In this document: positions 53,677-63,323 of the stretch, in pieces
Layout of the letters: the number at the start of each line of letters is the position of its first letter
Position numbering within the stretch: position 1 is the first letter of the stretch
NCBI RefSeq assembly: GCF_042100115.1
Contig: NC_091277.1
Coordinates: forward strand, 1,984,001 to 2,048,000
DNA: 64,000 nucleotides
Reading direction: 5' to 3'
From: Alternaria dauci
Lineage: Eukaryota > Ascomycota > Dothideomycetes > Pleosporales > Pleosporaceae
Notes under the pieces: model-generated
Database searches by the model: none
What the model was told of the DNA's origin: nothing
The model's input: only the letters and a program-made list of their open reading frames with translations
Program-made: the position numbers and the translations under genes

Positions 53677-54859
53677 ATGAAGACGCTTCCATCCATCTTC
53701 ATCGCCCTCGTCGCAATCGCACTTGCCGTATACAACAACGAGTATATGCTTTCGAGACTCACGCAGTCACTCAAACACGTCACATCCCTCACAAAGACCA
53801 CAAAGCCCTTGTACAACACCACCCAAGACATGTCGACCATGTTCCGCGGACTGCCCGTCATCCCTGACGAGGCCTTCACGACCGACTCGCCCCGCACAAT
53901 CGCAAAGTCGTTCCTTGCGATTGAGCAGTCCGAAGGTGCGGGCGCGAAGGTGAGGAGAAGTGTCGGCACCCCAAAGCTCCGCAACTTCTCCCCGTTCCTT
54001 ATGCTCGACCACTTTGCCATTCCACCGGGCGCAGGTTTCCCAGACCACCCACACAGAGGTATGCAGCTTCCCCTCTCCCCACTGCCAGTACATTTGTGAG
54101 GCATATGCTGACTTTTTTGTTTTTGCAGGCCAGGAAACCATCACATATCTTCTATCGGGCGCTGTCGACCACGAAGACTTTGCAGGCAACAAGGGCACCA
54201 TTGAGCAGGGCGATCTGCAGTTCATGACTGCCGGTCGCGGCATCGTCCACGCCGAGATGCCGCGCCAGAACGAAGATGGCGCGCCCAACGTCGGAATGCA
54301 ACTTTGGGTCGATCTGCCCAAGGAGCTGAAGTCGTGCGAACCGCGCTACCGAGACCTACGAGCCAAGGAGATCCCCGAGACGACCGCGGATGATGGCAAA
54401 GTGCACGTCAAGGTCATCAGCGGGCAGGCCTACGGCACTGAGAGTCTGAAGGAGTTGGCATACACCCCCGTCTGGCTGCTCGACTTCACAGTCCAGCCCG
54501 GTGGCAAAGTCAAGCAACCCCTACCAAAGGGCTGGAACGCCTTCGCCTACCTCCTCGAAGGCACCACCATCTTTTCGTCCGACGGCGTATCGCGGCCCGT
54601 CGAACAATACCACAACGTCGTCTTCGAGAGCAACGGCGACAGCATTGAAGCCTCGGTCGACGAGGGCGCTGACAAGGCATCGAGGTTTATTCTCGTCGCT
54701 GGTCTTCCGCTCGATCAGCCCATCGTACAATACGGCCCATTTGTCGTAACATCACGAGACGAGGTCATGCAGGCTATGATGGACTACCAGAGTCATTCAA
54801 ATGGCTTCGAAAGAGCAAACAACTGGGAAAGTGAGATTGGAAAGAGCATGGTTCATTAA
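53677..54859 (+). CDS. Pirin-like bicupin protein
   Basis: Iron-binding cupin protein of the pirin family; relatives are nuclear co-factors or quercetin-degrading dioxygenases. Exons 53677-54058 and 54129-54859, giving 370 aa. Core: FRGLPVIPDEAFTTDSP, then FSPFLMLDHFAIPPGAGFPDHPHRG joined across the intron to QETITYLLSGAVDHEDF. Iron ligands are expected in DHPHRG and in GIVHAEMP. Second cupin: GWNAFAYLLEGTTIFS and RFILVAGLPLDQPIVQYGPFV. From 53677 the first 20 residues are hydrophobic (MKTLPSIFIALVAIALAVYN), which would make a membrane anchor or signal peptide. Starting at the ATG at 53830 (MSTMFRGLPV) gives a normal 319-aa soluble pirin. I report the longer frame but cannot decide between them. 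Convergent with the GH131 gene, stops 85 bp apart. Confidence 0.85.
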
Positions 54860-54944
54860 GGTGCATACTTGCGCCTCCCTTTTCCTTCATCCTGACTTCT
54901 TCTGTATATATCAAATTATGATTCCATTATTCTTCAACAGCCTT

Positions 54945-55939
54945 TCAAACACTCACGCAACCACCCGAGCTATCTTCTACGAAAACGCCTCCATAAATCT
55001 GTCCTTCACCGCGCAATGGTATGTGCTCTTGATACCCATCAAAGACTACCGTCTCCGTCTCGGTAGGTTTCTTTGCAATACCAATCTGCAGTTGCCCTCC
55101 TCCAGAATTGTCGTTCGGTAGAGCCTTGATAACTGCTTCCAGCGGCTTGTCGCCTGTGGAATAATATACCTTGATCGTGCTGTCCATCTCATCAGCTCTC
55201 GCAAGTTCTATCGAGTATCACAGCGCGAGCAAATGCAAGATACTTACTTCCGCACATGATCCAACTGCACACCAAAATTCTGCCACTCCCTCCTCAAGAT
55301 CTTTGTCGTGAAGATGAATTCCTTCTTCGCATTTTGAATCTTCCAAGTCTCCCTTTCCTTCTGCGTATCCACACCCGTCCCGCCGTCACCAACGAGCACA
55401 ACACCACCAACAAACATGAATTGGTTGCCCGAGTAATCCGCCTTCTCGTGCCACACATTCATATACTCGTGACTCAGATTCAGTGGTCTCTGTTCGTCTT
55501 GTCTCACACTCCAATGAAACGTCACGACACCCTTGTCCGAAGCATCGGCACCAGCATCATTCTGGTCGTCTTTCAATAGGAGACCTGCACGGCGGAAACC
55601 AGTCTGTAAATTTTCGCCCGCACGAAACAAGGAGCCGTCGTCAATCGTGACCTCGAGGGGCTTGTGTTGGCGCGGCTCGTCGAAGCGGGATTGTGGAGCG
55701 GCTTTGGGCGAGGGGAAAAGAAGGATGGAGGACCAGGTGCGGTTCTCACCTTTGACGAAGTCGGGATTGTAAGGGGTGGATCCTTGGGCGGTGTCGAATG
55801 ATTGAAGAGTCAGGTTAGAGGCGATGCGACCGTCAAAGATTACAGGACATTTAATGTTGGATTTGGGTTGATGTGAGTGTGGGCGTAGCGGAGTCGCTGC
55901 GGCTAGAGCCAGGAATGGAAAGAAAACGGAGATATGCAT
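54945..55939 (-). CDS. Secreted glycoside hydrolase family 131 enzyme
   Basis: Beta-glucanase-type enzyme of family GH131, which acts on beta-1,3/1,6/1,4-glucans of plant or fungal walls. Exons 55939-55248 and 55197-54945, giving 314 aa. Signal peptide MHISVFFPFLALAAATPLR. Family features in order: IKCPVIFDGRIASNLTLQSF, YNPDFVKGENRTWSSILLFP, PLEVTIDDGSLFRAG, TGFRRAGLLL, GVVTFHWSVRQDEQRPLNLS and HEYMNVWHEKADYSGNQF. After the 50-nt intron come KVYYSTGDKPLEAV, GQLQIGIAKKPTET and QIYGGVFVEDSSGGCVS. The acceptor is GAG rather than YAG, but frame and family sequence both require it. N-glycosylation sites are visible (NLT, NRT, NLS). No carbohydrate-binding module. Confidence 0.88.
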
Positions 55940-56487
55940 GATGAAGATACGTTGACCCTATAGAATTGCCAAAACTCACAAAAATATACATCCAAGTGAA
56001 GAACACATATATACAATTCTACCGTCTAGGGCGCTAGCCGGCCTGCGTATATTGGCTAATTAGGCAGAGCGGCAGAGCGGCAGAGCGGCAGAGCACTATG
56101 GGCCAATGTCTAATGCAGCCACATTCCCGGAACACAGTTAGTTCCAGCCCGACGGACCTGGAAGCCGGGCACCTTTGCGTTCAATGCGCATCGTAATACT
56201 GCATGTTGGGGACATCTGTGATGCTTCAATACGCTATTTCGAGACTCCACTCTGCGGTTTGTACATCCGTGATCCGGGCCGAGTGGAGAGAGACATCTCC
56301 CCACTACCGTCGTCCTAGAATGTGTATTCATTCCTTCAAGAGGCTTGCGAACCGATCGTTGTCTGCTCTTTTGAGTGACAAGATGTTGTGGTTCCTAGAC
56401 GTCTCATCAGAACGACACAGGTCAAGATCATATTGCTGACCGAAACCGCAGTACAGGCCGTCCGACTCTTGCAATCGGACGAACTAG
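55940..56487. other. Intergenic region with short tandem repeat
   Basis: About 550 bp between two minus-strand genes: GH131 promoter and 3' side of the CorA-like gene. Contains the 8-bp tandem repeat listed separately. No gene recognised. Confidence 0.5.
56063..56094. repeat. Four perfect tandem copies of GGCAGAGC
   Basis: An 8-bp unit repeated four times without change, about 125-155 bp upstream of the GH131 start. It is the only clear minisatellite-like repeat in intergenic DNA here. Confidence 0.85.
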
Positions 56488-58434
56488 CTATAATTGGTAG
56501 AGGTTGGTCGTTTTCCTCTTCACTTTTCCCGGTACAGGTTGTCCAGCATCCCAGAACTTGAGAGAGCTGATCGGTTTCCATGTCCACTGGGCTTCGTCGT
56601 TCAAAGCGTTGTCCAAGACCCAGGTGATAGCAGCCGTGAAAGCCACGACTCCTATGGCGCTGACCCAGTAGATCCAGAAGTCACTTCGGTTCTAAGGGTA
56701 GGCGTAACATATCAGTGTGTGTCACAAGCCGTTGGTGTATACTTGACTTACCGGTCCGTAGTTGTCTTGCATACTAAACAGACTGCTCGTGTATGCCAGT
56801 GGGATGAAAAGTAGGGCAAGAAGGTTGAGCCGTTTGACACGTTTGGCCTCTTCCAGGTTCTGACGATTGCCAGCAATTGATGCCAGTCCAGTCATGGCTT
56901 GTATGAGATTATCAGCACGCTCTTTGAGGATCTTGATCCGAAAGTAGACGTATTGGAAGTCTTTCTCGCAGTCTTTCCACGTTGGCGCCAGTAACTTGGC
57001 AGAGCTGTTCACATGACCATCTAAGGAATAGCCGAGACTGAGCATCGCGTCCTCGATGTCATCGCGGTAGTTACCGCACCGGCGTGAGATGGTCTGGAGA
57101 CTCTTCCATTGGCCCTGCTCTTCCACCCATGCCGTGGTAAGTCGAAGTTCAAGCGATGGTAGCATCGCCTTGATATAGTCAACAAGCTGAAGATAATGCG
57201 CAGCAACAATCTTGTTCAGATAGATTGCTGATGTTTGCGGCGCAGCCCACTCCTCTTGTGAAAACAGGTCAGAGTGCTGCTGGTAATAGTGAAGCATGTC
57301 GCGCAACATCGACTTGTGCGGATGCTGTTCCTTCTCTCCAATCTTGTCATGAGGTACGGGGGGGATGAAGTCAACATAGCCATCCTGGAAAGGTGTGTTT
57401 CGAAGTTCTTCGCGGACGTTGCTGATCGGACGCAGTGTCCCGTCGCCGGGAACGACTTCTTTGGGTGCAGGCGAGAGATGAAGTAGCTGAGGGTCACACA
57501 GTATTACGACTAAACGGGTTAGCCAAAAAACATTTGAGCCCTAGATTGATTCGATCGTCCTCAGAGCGAATATTGGACATTCAAGGCGGGAGGTGCACTC
57601 AGAGTGTCTCCTTGCGATCGACAGTATGAAATCACGTACCATCCCAGCCCCCATTCTTGGTCTCGCGAGACCACCACCCCACTTTGCGTCGCAGTATACC
57701 TACCGTGCTCTCCTCTTTCTGACGCGACGCTGTCATGCCAACGTGCCGTCTCGTACGCTCACAAAAGAAATAACGGTTTTCAAGTGCTTTGTTGAACTGT
57801 CGTAACTCGCAGTATTGGAGGTGGAACGCCTGCTTTGGGTCTAGTAAACTAGGTTGAGGCAATGCATCGCTCACTGGTGTAAACTCGTTGCTCCAGACGC
57901 ACGTCCTCTCCTGCCGTTGGAAAAATGTAGGGTCCATGAAGAAGTGACCGCCAACGGTTGCGATGTAATCAGGAGCCAATCCCTCCATAAGATAAATCCG
58001 TCGGCGGTCATGGTCATGCGATGTGGTCTGAAAGTGCCTGCGAAGGTCCTTCTCGCTTTTGAATTTGGTCGTTTGGAAACCAGGCACTCCGGTATTGGGT
58101 GCATCTAAGAGCGCAACAAGCGCTTTGCCGTTGACCAACGGCCCATTCTCGTTGTTTGGATCAGCTTTCTTCAGGCCAGGATTGGAGCCGCTCATCGCTT
58201 CGATGTACTTGCGATATGGGCCTATCTAAAATTAACGACATCACGAAGCGACAGCCAGACGAGAGATGTTCTACCGTCGGTGCACAGCCACGACCCAATT
58301 AACGGCCCTTCATCCTTCGACATGGCTGGACTCGGAGTGATGGTCCTTGAAGTCGTAGTGACGGACGTTTTGTTCGCTGTGGAAGCCTCGGCGATGGTCG
58401 CCATCTGGACCGTATCGATGCCTTCGCTGGCCAT
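56488..58434 (-). CDS. Divergent CorA-like membrane protein
   Basis: Protein of the CorA/Mrs2-like superfamily as found in many filamentous fungi; whether it transports Mg2+ is open. Exons 58434-58275, 58221-57640, 57509-56752, 56691-56488, giving 567 aa. A large soluble N-terminal part (residues 1-410) includes SGSNPGLKKADPNNENGP, then MEGLAPDYIATVGGHFFMDPTFFQRQ and SNVREELRNTPF. Helical stalk: SLQTISRRCGNYRDDIEDAM, then FRIKILKERADNLIQAMTGL. Transmembrane helix 1 is NLLALLFIPLAYTSSLFSM. The loop that should hold the GMN motif reads SMQDNYGP instead. Helix 2 is FWIYWVSAIGVVAFTAAITW, present only in the last exon. Junction 1 (donor GTAGAA, acceptor ATAG) is the least certain, and the start could be later. 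Confidence 0.78.
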
Positions 58435-59230
58435 CACAATGGCTGCGTGTAGTGTTCCGATATTGGACCACAAACAAATTATTGATTCCTGTTCACTTGA
58501 CAGACTGGCAAACGATGCAATGGCCCTAGAGTCTCAGGGTGTGTGGTCGTAACTGAGACGGGATGAAGAAAGCGATCATTCGATATTTTCAAAGGGCCGC
58601 GGCTCTGCATCGAGGCGGAGCTTTGTCTGCGTCGACTAGGGGGCTAGAAATGCGCCACGTCATCCGTGCATTCGAAGAGTTCCGCTTGTGGAGGCGCACT
58701 CATATGCTGTGTCTGAATCGCAGGCACATAGAGAATGAAGGTAAATGACCGTGGGTTTTCAAGGCTGAGTAGCCGCGAGAATGCGCGAACTACCTAGCGT
58801 GCCTTGGGCTTAAGTTCCCCGCCTTCCCAAACTCACCAGTCGCATTTTACAGTCTCTGATGGGTCTGTCTCATCCTCCCTCTGTTACACGTTTCCACAAG
58901 CGTGGGATAGTGCTATAACTTCTACAGCCCGCTGTTAGCACGATCAAACGATTTTGGCGATGAGAGAATCCTCCAAAACTGTGCAGATTTGTGCACGTGC
59001 ATGTCACGTGTGTGACTAACATTTTAAGTTTAGCGCGTCTTTCGTCAATTCCTGTCCCTAGACCTATCCTGAGACCCTTCGCAACCGCCAGTTTGATCAG
59101 TTTCTATTATCCCTAATAAGTTCATCCCAATCATTTCCGCCCAAGAGTGATTCCTCTCGCCTCGGTAAATGCTTAAAACGCCTGGAATGCCCAAGTAGAT
59201 ACGCGCCTAACCCAGAAATCGTGACATGAA
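58435..59230. other. Intergenic region with paired E-boxes
   Basis: About 0.8 kb upstream of the CorA-like gene and downstream of DUS2 (both minus strand). Short frames look random. Carries two CACGTG elements at 58994-59010. Confidence 0.5.
58992..59010. promoter_or_regulatory. Two CACGTG E-boxes 11 bp apart
   Basis: CACGTG at 58994-58999 (inside the palindrome TGCACGTGCA) and again at 59005-59010. One helical turn between them suits paired bHLH binding (Cbf1/Pho4-type), which is inference. They lie about 560 bp upstream of the CorA-like start. Confidence 0.45.
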
Positions 59231-60535
59231 TCATACACTCAGCGCAGCATGAGCTGTCATCTCCTGCGCAGGAAGGGTCATGGCCGCTTCTGGTTCCACT
59301 TCAGGTATCTTGATGCGCTTAGCTTCTGGCTCTTCATCGTCTCTCTCCTTGCGCTTTTCTTTCTTCTGGACATCTCCTTCGGATTTCTGGGCTTCTTTGA
59401 CTCTCGCCCGCTTTGAAGCGCGCGATTCGTTCAGGGGTATACCGAGATGCTCGTCAACAGTGTTTGCCTGTTGCAGCAAGTCGTCCACGTTCTCCAAGCC
59501 CAGTGCCTTGATCACGTCTGTGTAGCACTTTGACTTGTTCATAGCCGCGTATGCCTTCTCCTTCCCGGGTATCATTTGGCTGAGCAGGTACTTTGTGTTG
59601 CCCCAACGGTTCTCCACCTGCAGTGCAAAACGCATGTATTCGGTGACGACGGTCTTCCACTGCGACCGCCACTCGTGAGGGCCGCCTTCCGCGTCGGGTC
59701 GGAAACAGCTGGGATTCTTTTCGGCTTCAGTTGCAATCATTGCGCCGTCGACGTTGAACTCCTCTGCGAGCTTCAAGGCTTCAGTGCGCGATGTGACGTC
59801 GCCGTTCATGAGGCATGCGACGCCTGCTTCGTGGCATATCTCTCCGATCATCTTGAGCTGGTCTCTGATTGCGCGCTCTCTCGGTCGCATGGGCGTCGTT
59901 CGGCAGTGTACAGTGAGACCCGTGATGCCGGTGCGCACGAGTCTCTTGACCAGTGCGGCGGTTTCTTCAGGCGTCTCGAGGATGCGGATCTTGACGCTGA
60001 TGCCGATCTCGAATGGCTTTCCCACTTCTTCAACCAGACTGGTCAAGATATTGCAAAGCAGGTCTGGCGTCCTCAGCAGCGCGGCGCCCATACCGCCAGA
60101 CGTGGAGAATGGCTTGGGGCAGCCAGAGTTGACGTCAATGCCTGCGACATCGGCAGCCACCATCTTCGCAGCCTGCACTGCCAGCTCCGGGTTTGCCGTG
60201 CCAATCTGGTATATGAGCTTCCCCTTCTCCAGCTCCGGGTGTATGCGGTATATGACGCTCTCGCGCTTCTCGGGGTCGAGTGTCGGGTTTATGATCTTGG
60301 ACGTGGGCAGGCGCGTGAACTCGAGCGTCTGCGTGTGTGGATTGAGTCTCTTTGTGGTGCCAATCATGGCGCGATCGATGGTTTCGGGTCCCCAGACCAG
60401 GTCGGCGCCGTACTTGAGCGCGAGAAGGCGTGAGGGCAGCTCACCGGAGCGCACCATGGGCGCGAGCACCACTTTGCCACGGTAGTCGACGCCATTCTTG
60501 GGGATAGGGACGCGGGCGGGCTCGGGGGAAGCCAT
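59231..60535 (-). CDS. DUS2: tRNA-dihydrouridine synthase 2
   Basis: FMN-dependent enzyme that reduces uridine to dihydrouridine in the D-loop of cytoplasmic tRNAs (position 20 in yeast, gene SMM1). Intronless, 434 aa from MASPEPARVPIPKNGVDYRG. Dus signatures: LAPMVRSGELPSRLLALKYG, LVWGPETIDRA, IGTANPELAVQAAKMVA and VAGIDVNSGCPKPFSTSGGMGAALL, where the Cys in SGCPK is catalytic. Then come ISVKIRI, ITGLTVHCRTTPMRPRE, LMNGDV and GAMIATEAEKNPSCF, fitting FMN-phosphate binding. The C-terminal 60 residues are Lys/Glu-rich (nuclear-type KRIKIPEVEPE). The frame is open upstream, with an ATG at 60571 that adds MLRALSRSITRV, a presequence-like start. No dsRNA-binding domain, as expected for fungi. Confidence 0.92.
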   Translation of the reverse strand: MASPEPARVPIPKNGVDYRGKVVLAPMVRSGELPSRLLALKYGADLVWGPETIDRAMIGTTKRLNPHTQTLEFTRLPTSKIINPTLDPEKRESVIYRIHPELEKGKLIYQIGTANPELAVQAAKMVAADVAGIDVNSGCPKPFSTSGGMGAALLRTPDLLCNILTSLVEEVGKPFEIGISVKIRILETPEETAALVKRLVRTGITGLTVHCRTTPMRPRERAIRDQLKMIGEICHEAGVACLMNGDVTSRTEALKLAEEFNVDGAMIATEAEKNPSCFRPDAEGGPHEWRSQWKTVVTEYMRFALQVENRWGNTKYLLSQMIPGKEKAYAAMNKSKCYTDVIKALGLENVDDLLQQANTVDEHLGIPLNESRASKRARVKEAQKSEGDVQKKEKRKERDDEEPEAKRIKIPEVEPEAAMTLPAQEMTAHAALSV

Positions 60536-60994
60536 GACTCGTGTTATCGATCGTGAGAGGGCCCGAAGCATAACATGCCTTGACAGGACGAGGGCCGAAG
60601 TGTGATCAGAGTGAGTGGGGAAAGGAATGGCAGCGACGGCCGTCAAAAGTTCGGCGCACGTGCCATGACTAGTGGGGTTAGCGCGGGGCGTCTCTGCAGG
60701 TACCGACGTGCAGTGTCCTCTTGCTCTCATTTGAACTTTGGCAATATCTCTAAACTTTGGCTTGTCCCCCTTCGTTGTTTTTATTCGTGGGGTGCAGCTT
60801 GCGCTGCAACAATACTCTAGTGGACGTTGTTCTCAATTTCATCTCTAACCTTTGATGTCACATACCAGTCAAACGATGTGTTTTTTAGACCTTCGAGTGT
60901 ACCCCACCAACATCCTGTGCTTCTTTCACTCACCACTCGTCCCCATGGGAACCTGCTCACCTGGACAGCTTTTCACCCATACCGCTCGATAGCA
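60536..60994. other. Short intergenic region
   Basis: About 460 bp with the DUS2 promoter and the 3' side of the HET locus (both minus strand). Nothing recognised. Confidence 0.4.
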
Positions 60995-62901
60995 CTACAG
61001 AAACATCAAATCTTTTTCGTCTGCACCTATATCGTCCGATTCTCCGTTCATAAGACCGTGTACATACGCGCTTCCTACAAACTCGAAAGCCATGGCCTTT
61101 GTATCGTCTTCGGTGGGTACGCGTCTTAGTACGTGCAGTACAGGCGATCCATTCAGCGCAGAGACCATATCACCTGGCCGTACCCCTATCATTGTGAATC
61201 CAAGTCGTCCGTCTCTAGTTACAAACATCTGCTTATAGTGAAGGATGGCCATGAGATCTAGAAAACGACAGGCGTTCCTGTATCGCTTGATTTGCCTGTT
61301 GGTTTCTTGCCATTGTGGTTCCGCAGTGTCTGTCTCCGGATGTGGCAGACTCGTGTACGGTCTGAAAAGCATGAGTTATATCCATTTCCAAGTACCATCT
61401 GAACCGTGTGGAACTACGATACCTTTTAATTCCGTGCGCAGTACTGGCCTCTCTAAGCCCTCGACTTATGGCCCGAAAGTCATCGTACCAATCTCGCGCG
61501 ACCGCCTCATCTTGTACAGATGCTTTGTTGCCGATCAATGTACGCCAGTACGTATCGGAAGTGATACCAAGGTTGAGACCCGCATCATTTTCTTGTCTAC
61601 TCTTGGAAGCCGTACAATGCATTACATCGTGAGCAAGTTTCTCCTCCCACTCCGCCACAGCAATCGGTATGTCGCTTTTCCCAACCAAAGTATCACCCAT
61701 ATACAATGCAATATTTATGGGTGTCGGTTCAAACACCATAACAACTTCATCCAGAATTCTACCTCTGATTATCAGCTGCCCAGTCTTCGAGCCGCCTCGT
61801 GGTTCTTTTTCCGTCCGTCAACAGCGTGATAAGAAGGAACTGCGAGTTCCAAGTCGGCTAACAAATGAGTCGCCCTACTTATGCGTGAAGGTCCGGAACC
61901 CAGGATGGAAGACCCTCACACTTCTTGGGTCCGGAAGCCAGGCCGAGCCATACCCACCACACGGTTCTGTTGGGATCTGGGTACTGCGTGAGTATGTAAG
62001 CGCTGAAGCGCGTGAACAGATCTTGATAGGAAGTATGAGCTATTCCGGTATCAAGAAAAGTGTCCGACAGGTCGTCCTGATCCACCAATCCCAATAACCC
62101 AAGAACACGGTCCTCGGGCTGAGTACATTCCTGTGTCTGTGCTCCAAGAGCTGCAACATTCATCAGCATGGCTGCGGGACTAAAAGCAAAGAGATCCGAA
62201 TCATTCCAGTACCATTGCGCCCACGTCCGTGATTGGAATATTACACAATTCTTTGTGTTAGCCATCGCCTTTTCCATGTCTGACCATTGCAACTCGACAT
62301 CTCCAGTGAGAAAGCTGATCTCTTGAGCCAACGCCGCTTCTTGCACCACCCAAAGTCTTCGAAACCAATCATTCGTCATAAAATGAAAGATTGTCGACCT
62401 CAAAGAGAAATCGACGCGATTAAGATCCATTAATCGACTTCTTTCGACAGACGCCACATGAATAAATTCCATAGCCTCCGAGATGCGCTCTGGATGCTCG
62501 GGAATGCCAAGCCATACCCACACCCTTGCTGCTTGTCGATAAATGCTGTTCATCTTCTGGATCTGGTTCATCTTTTCCTCGTGGTCCGCTTGGTTGATGC
62601 TGATAGCATCGATCCAGATTGGCAGTATGGGGCGATCCTTTCCTCGCCCAGCCAGGTAAGGAAGCGCAGAATGTAGATTGCAATGGACATACGAAATAGC
62701 TCCGTTCAAAATAATGGGAAACAAATCATCCTGTGATCCCCAAGCGTAAGATAGTGCATCGTATACAAGGCCGGGCTGATCAAGGCTGACGGTTTGTAGG
62801 CTCCAGCTCTGACCGTCTATAGATGCTGGAGACGTGGGCGTAAGTAAGCAGATATGGCCAGCGGGTAATGGATTGTACACAAATAACGGTACTTCGGCCA
62901 T
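60995..62901 (-). pseudogene. HET-domain (heterokaryon incompatibility) gene with two frame lesions
   Basis: HET-domain protein, a family involved in allorecognition and regulated cell death. The N-terminal 340 aa (62901-61879) carry the HET signatures YDALSYAWGSQDD, LPIWIDAISINQADHEEK and ARVWVWLGIP. Then RLWVVQEAALAQEI and EDRVLGLLGL lead to GLPSWVPDLHA, directly followed by TAA at 61879-61881. Matching C-terminal sequence continues in other frames: one frame over from about 61885 to 61776, and a second shift leads into the frame containing VVMVFEPTPINIALYMGD. That exon joins the last exon (61361-60995) by a clean 61-nt intron (61422-61362). No splice pair bridges the TAA in frame. I therefore read the locus as damaged by two single-base losses, or as two assembly errors. 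A truncated HET-only protein is the alternative. Confidence 0.62.
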
Positions 62902-63323
62902 CGCGAATACAAAGAAGACAAGTTATTGCACTGTATACCAAATGTGCGTGGTGCGGGGTGCAGCAGCCTGATCCCAAGAAGATTGCCACAAACAATCAAG
63001 AACAGAACATGCTAGCCTCGATCAAGATTAGGCTATGCACCGCCGGTACTCACGTTGCGATGTCGACTTGACTTCGTTCCGCGACGTTAGGCAGATAGAG
63101 AAAAGCTCCAAGTACACACGCTTTCGAGTCACCTACGTTCTGCAATTAGCACTTGCAGAAGCTTGCATTCTTAACGAAAGGCGCGCACAATCCTATCAAC
63201 TTTCAGCTGGTGAGCATGGAAAGCCAGAGACCATTCAGCGGCCTTGGCCGGTCTCGCGTTCAATTGAGGTAGAACTGCATGACATAGAGCATAAAACTGT
63301 TTCATTTGATGTTCTTCTCGTCT
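62902..63323. other. Intergenic region
   Basis: About 420 bp with the HET promoter and the 3' side of the reductase gene (both minus strand). Nothing recognised. Confidence 0.4.

Noticed and set aside
59576..60485. Long plus-strand frames opposite DUS2
   Set aside because: Shadows of a strongly biased coding region; DUS2 motifs on the minus strand settle the real frame.
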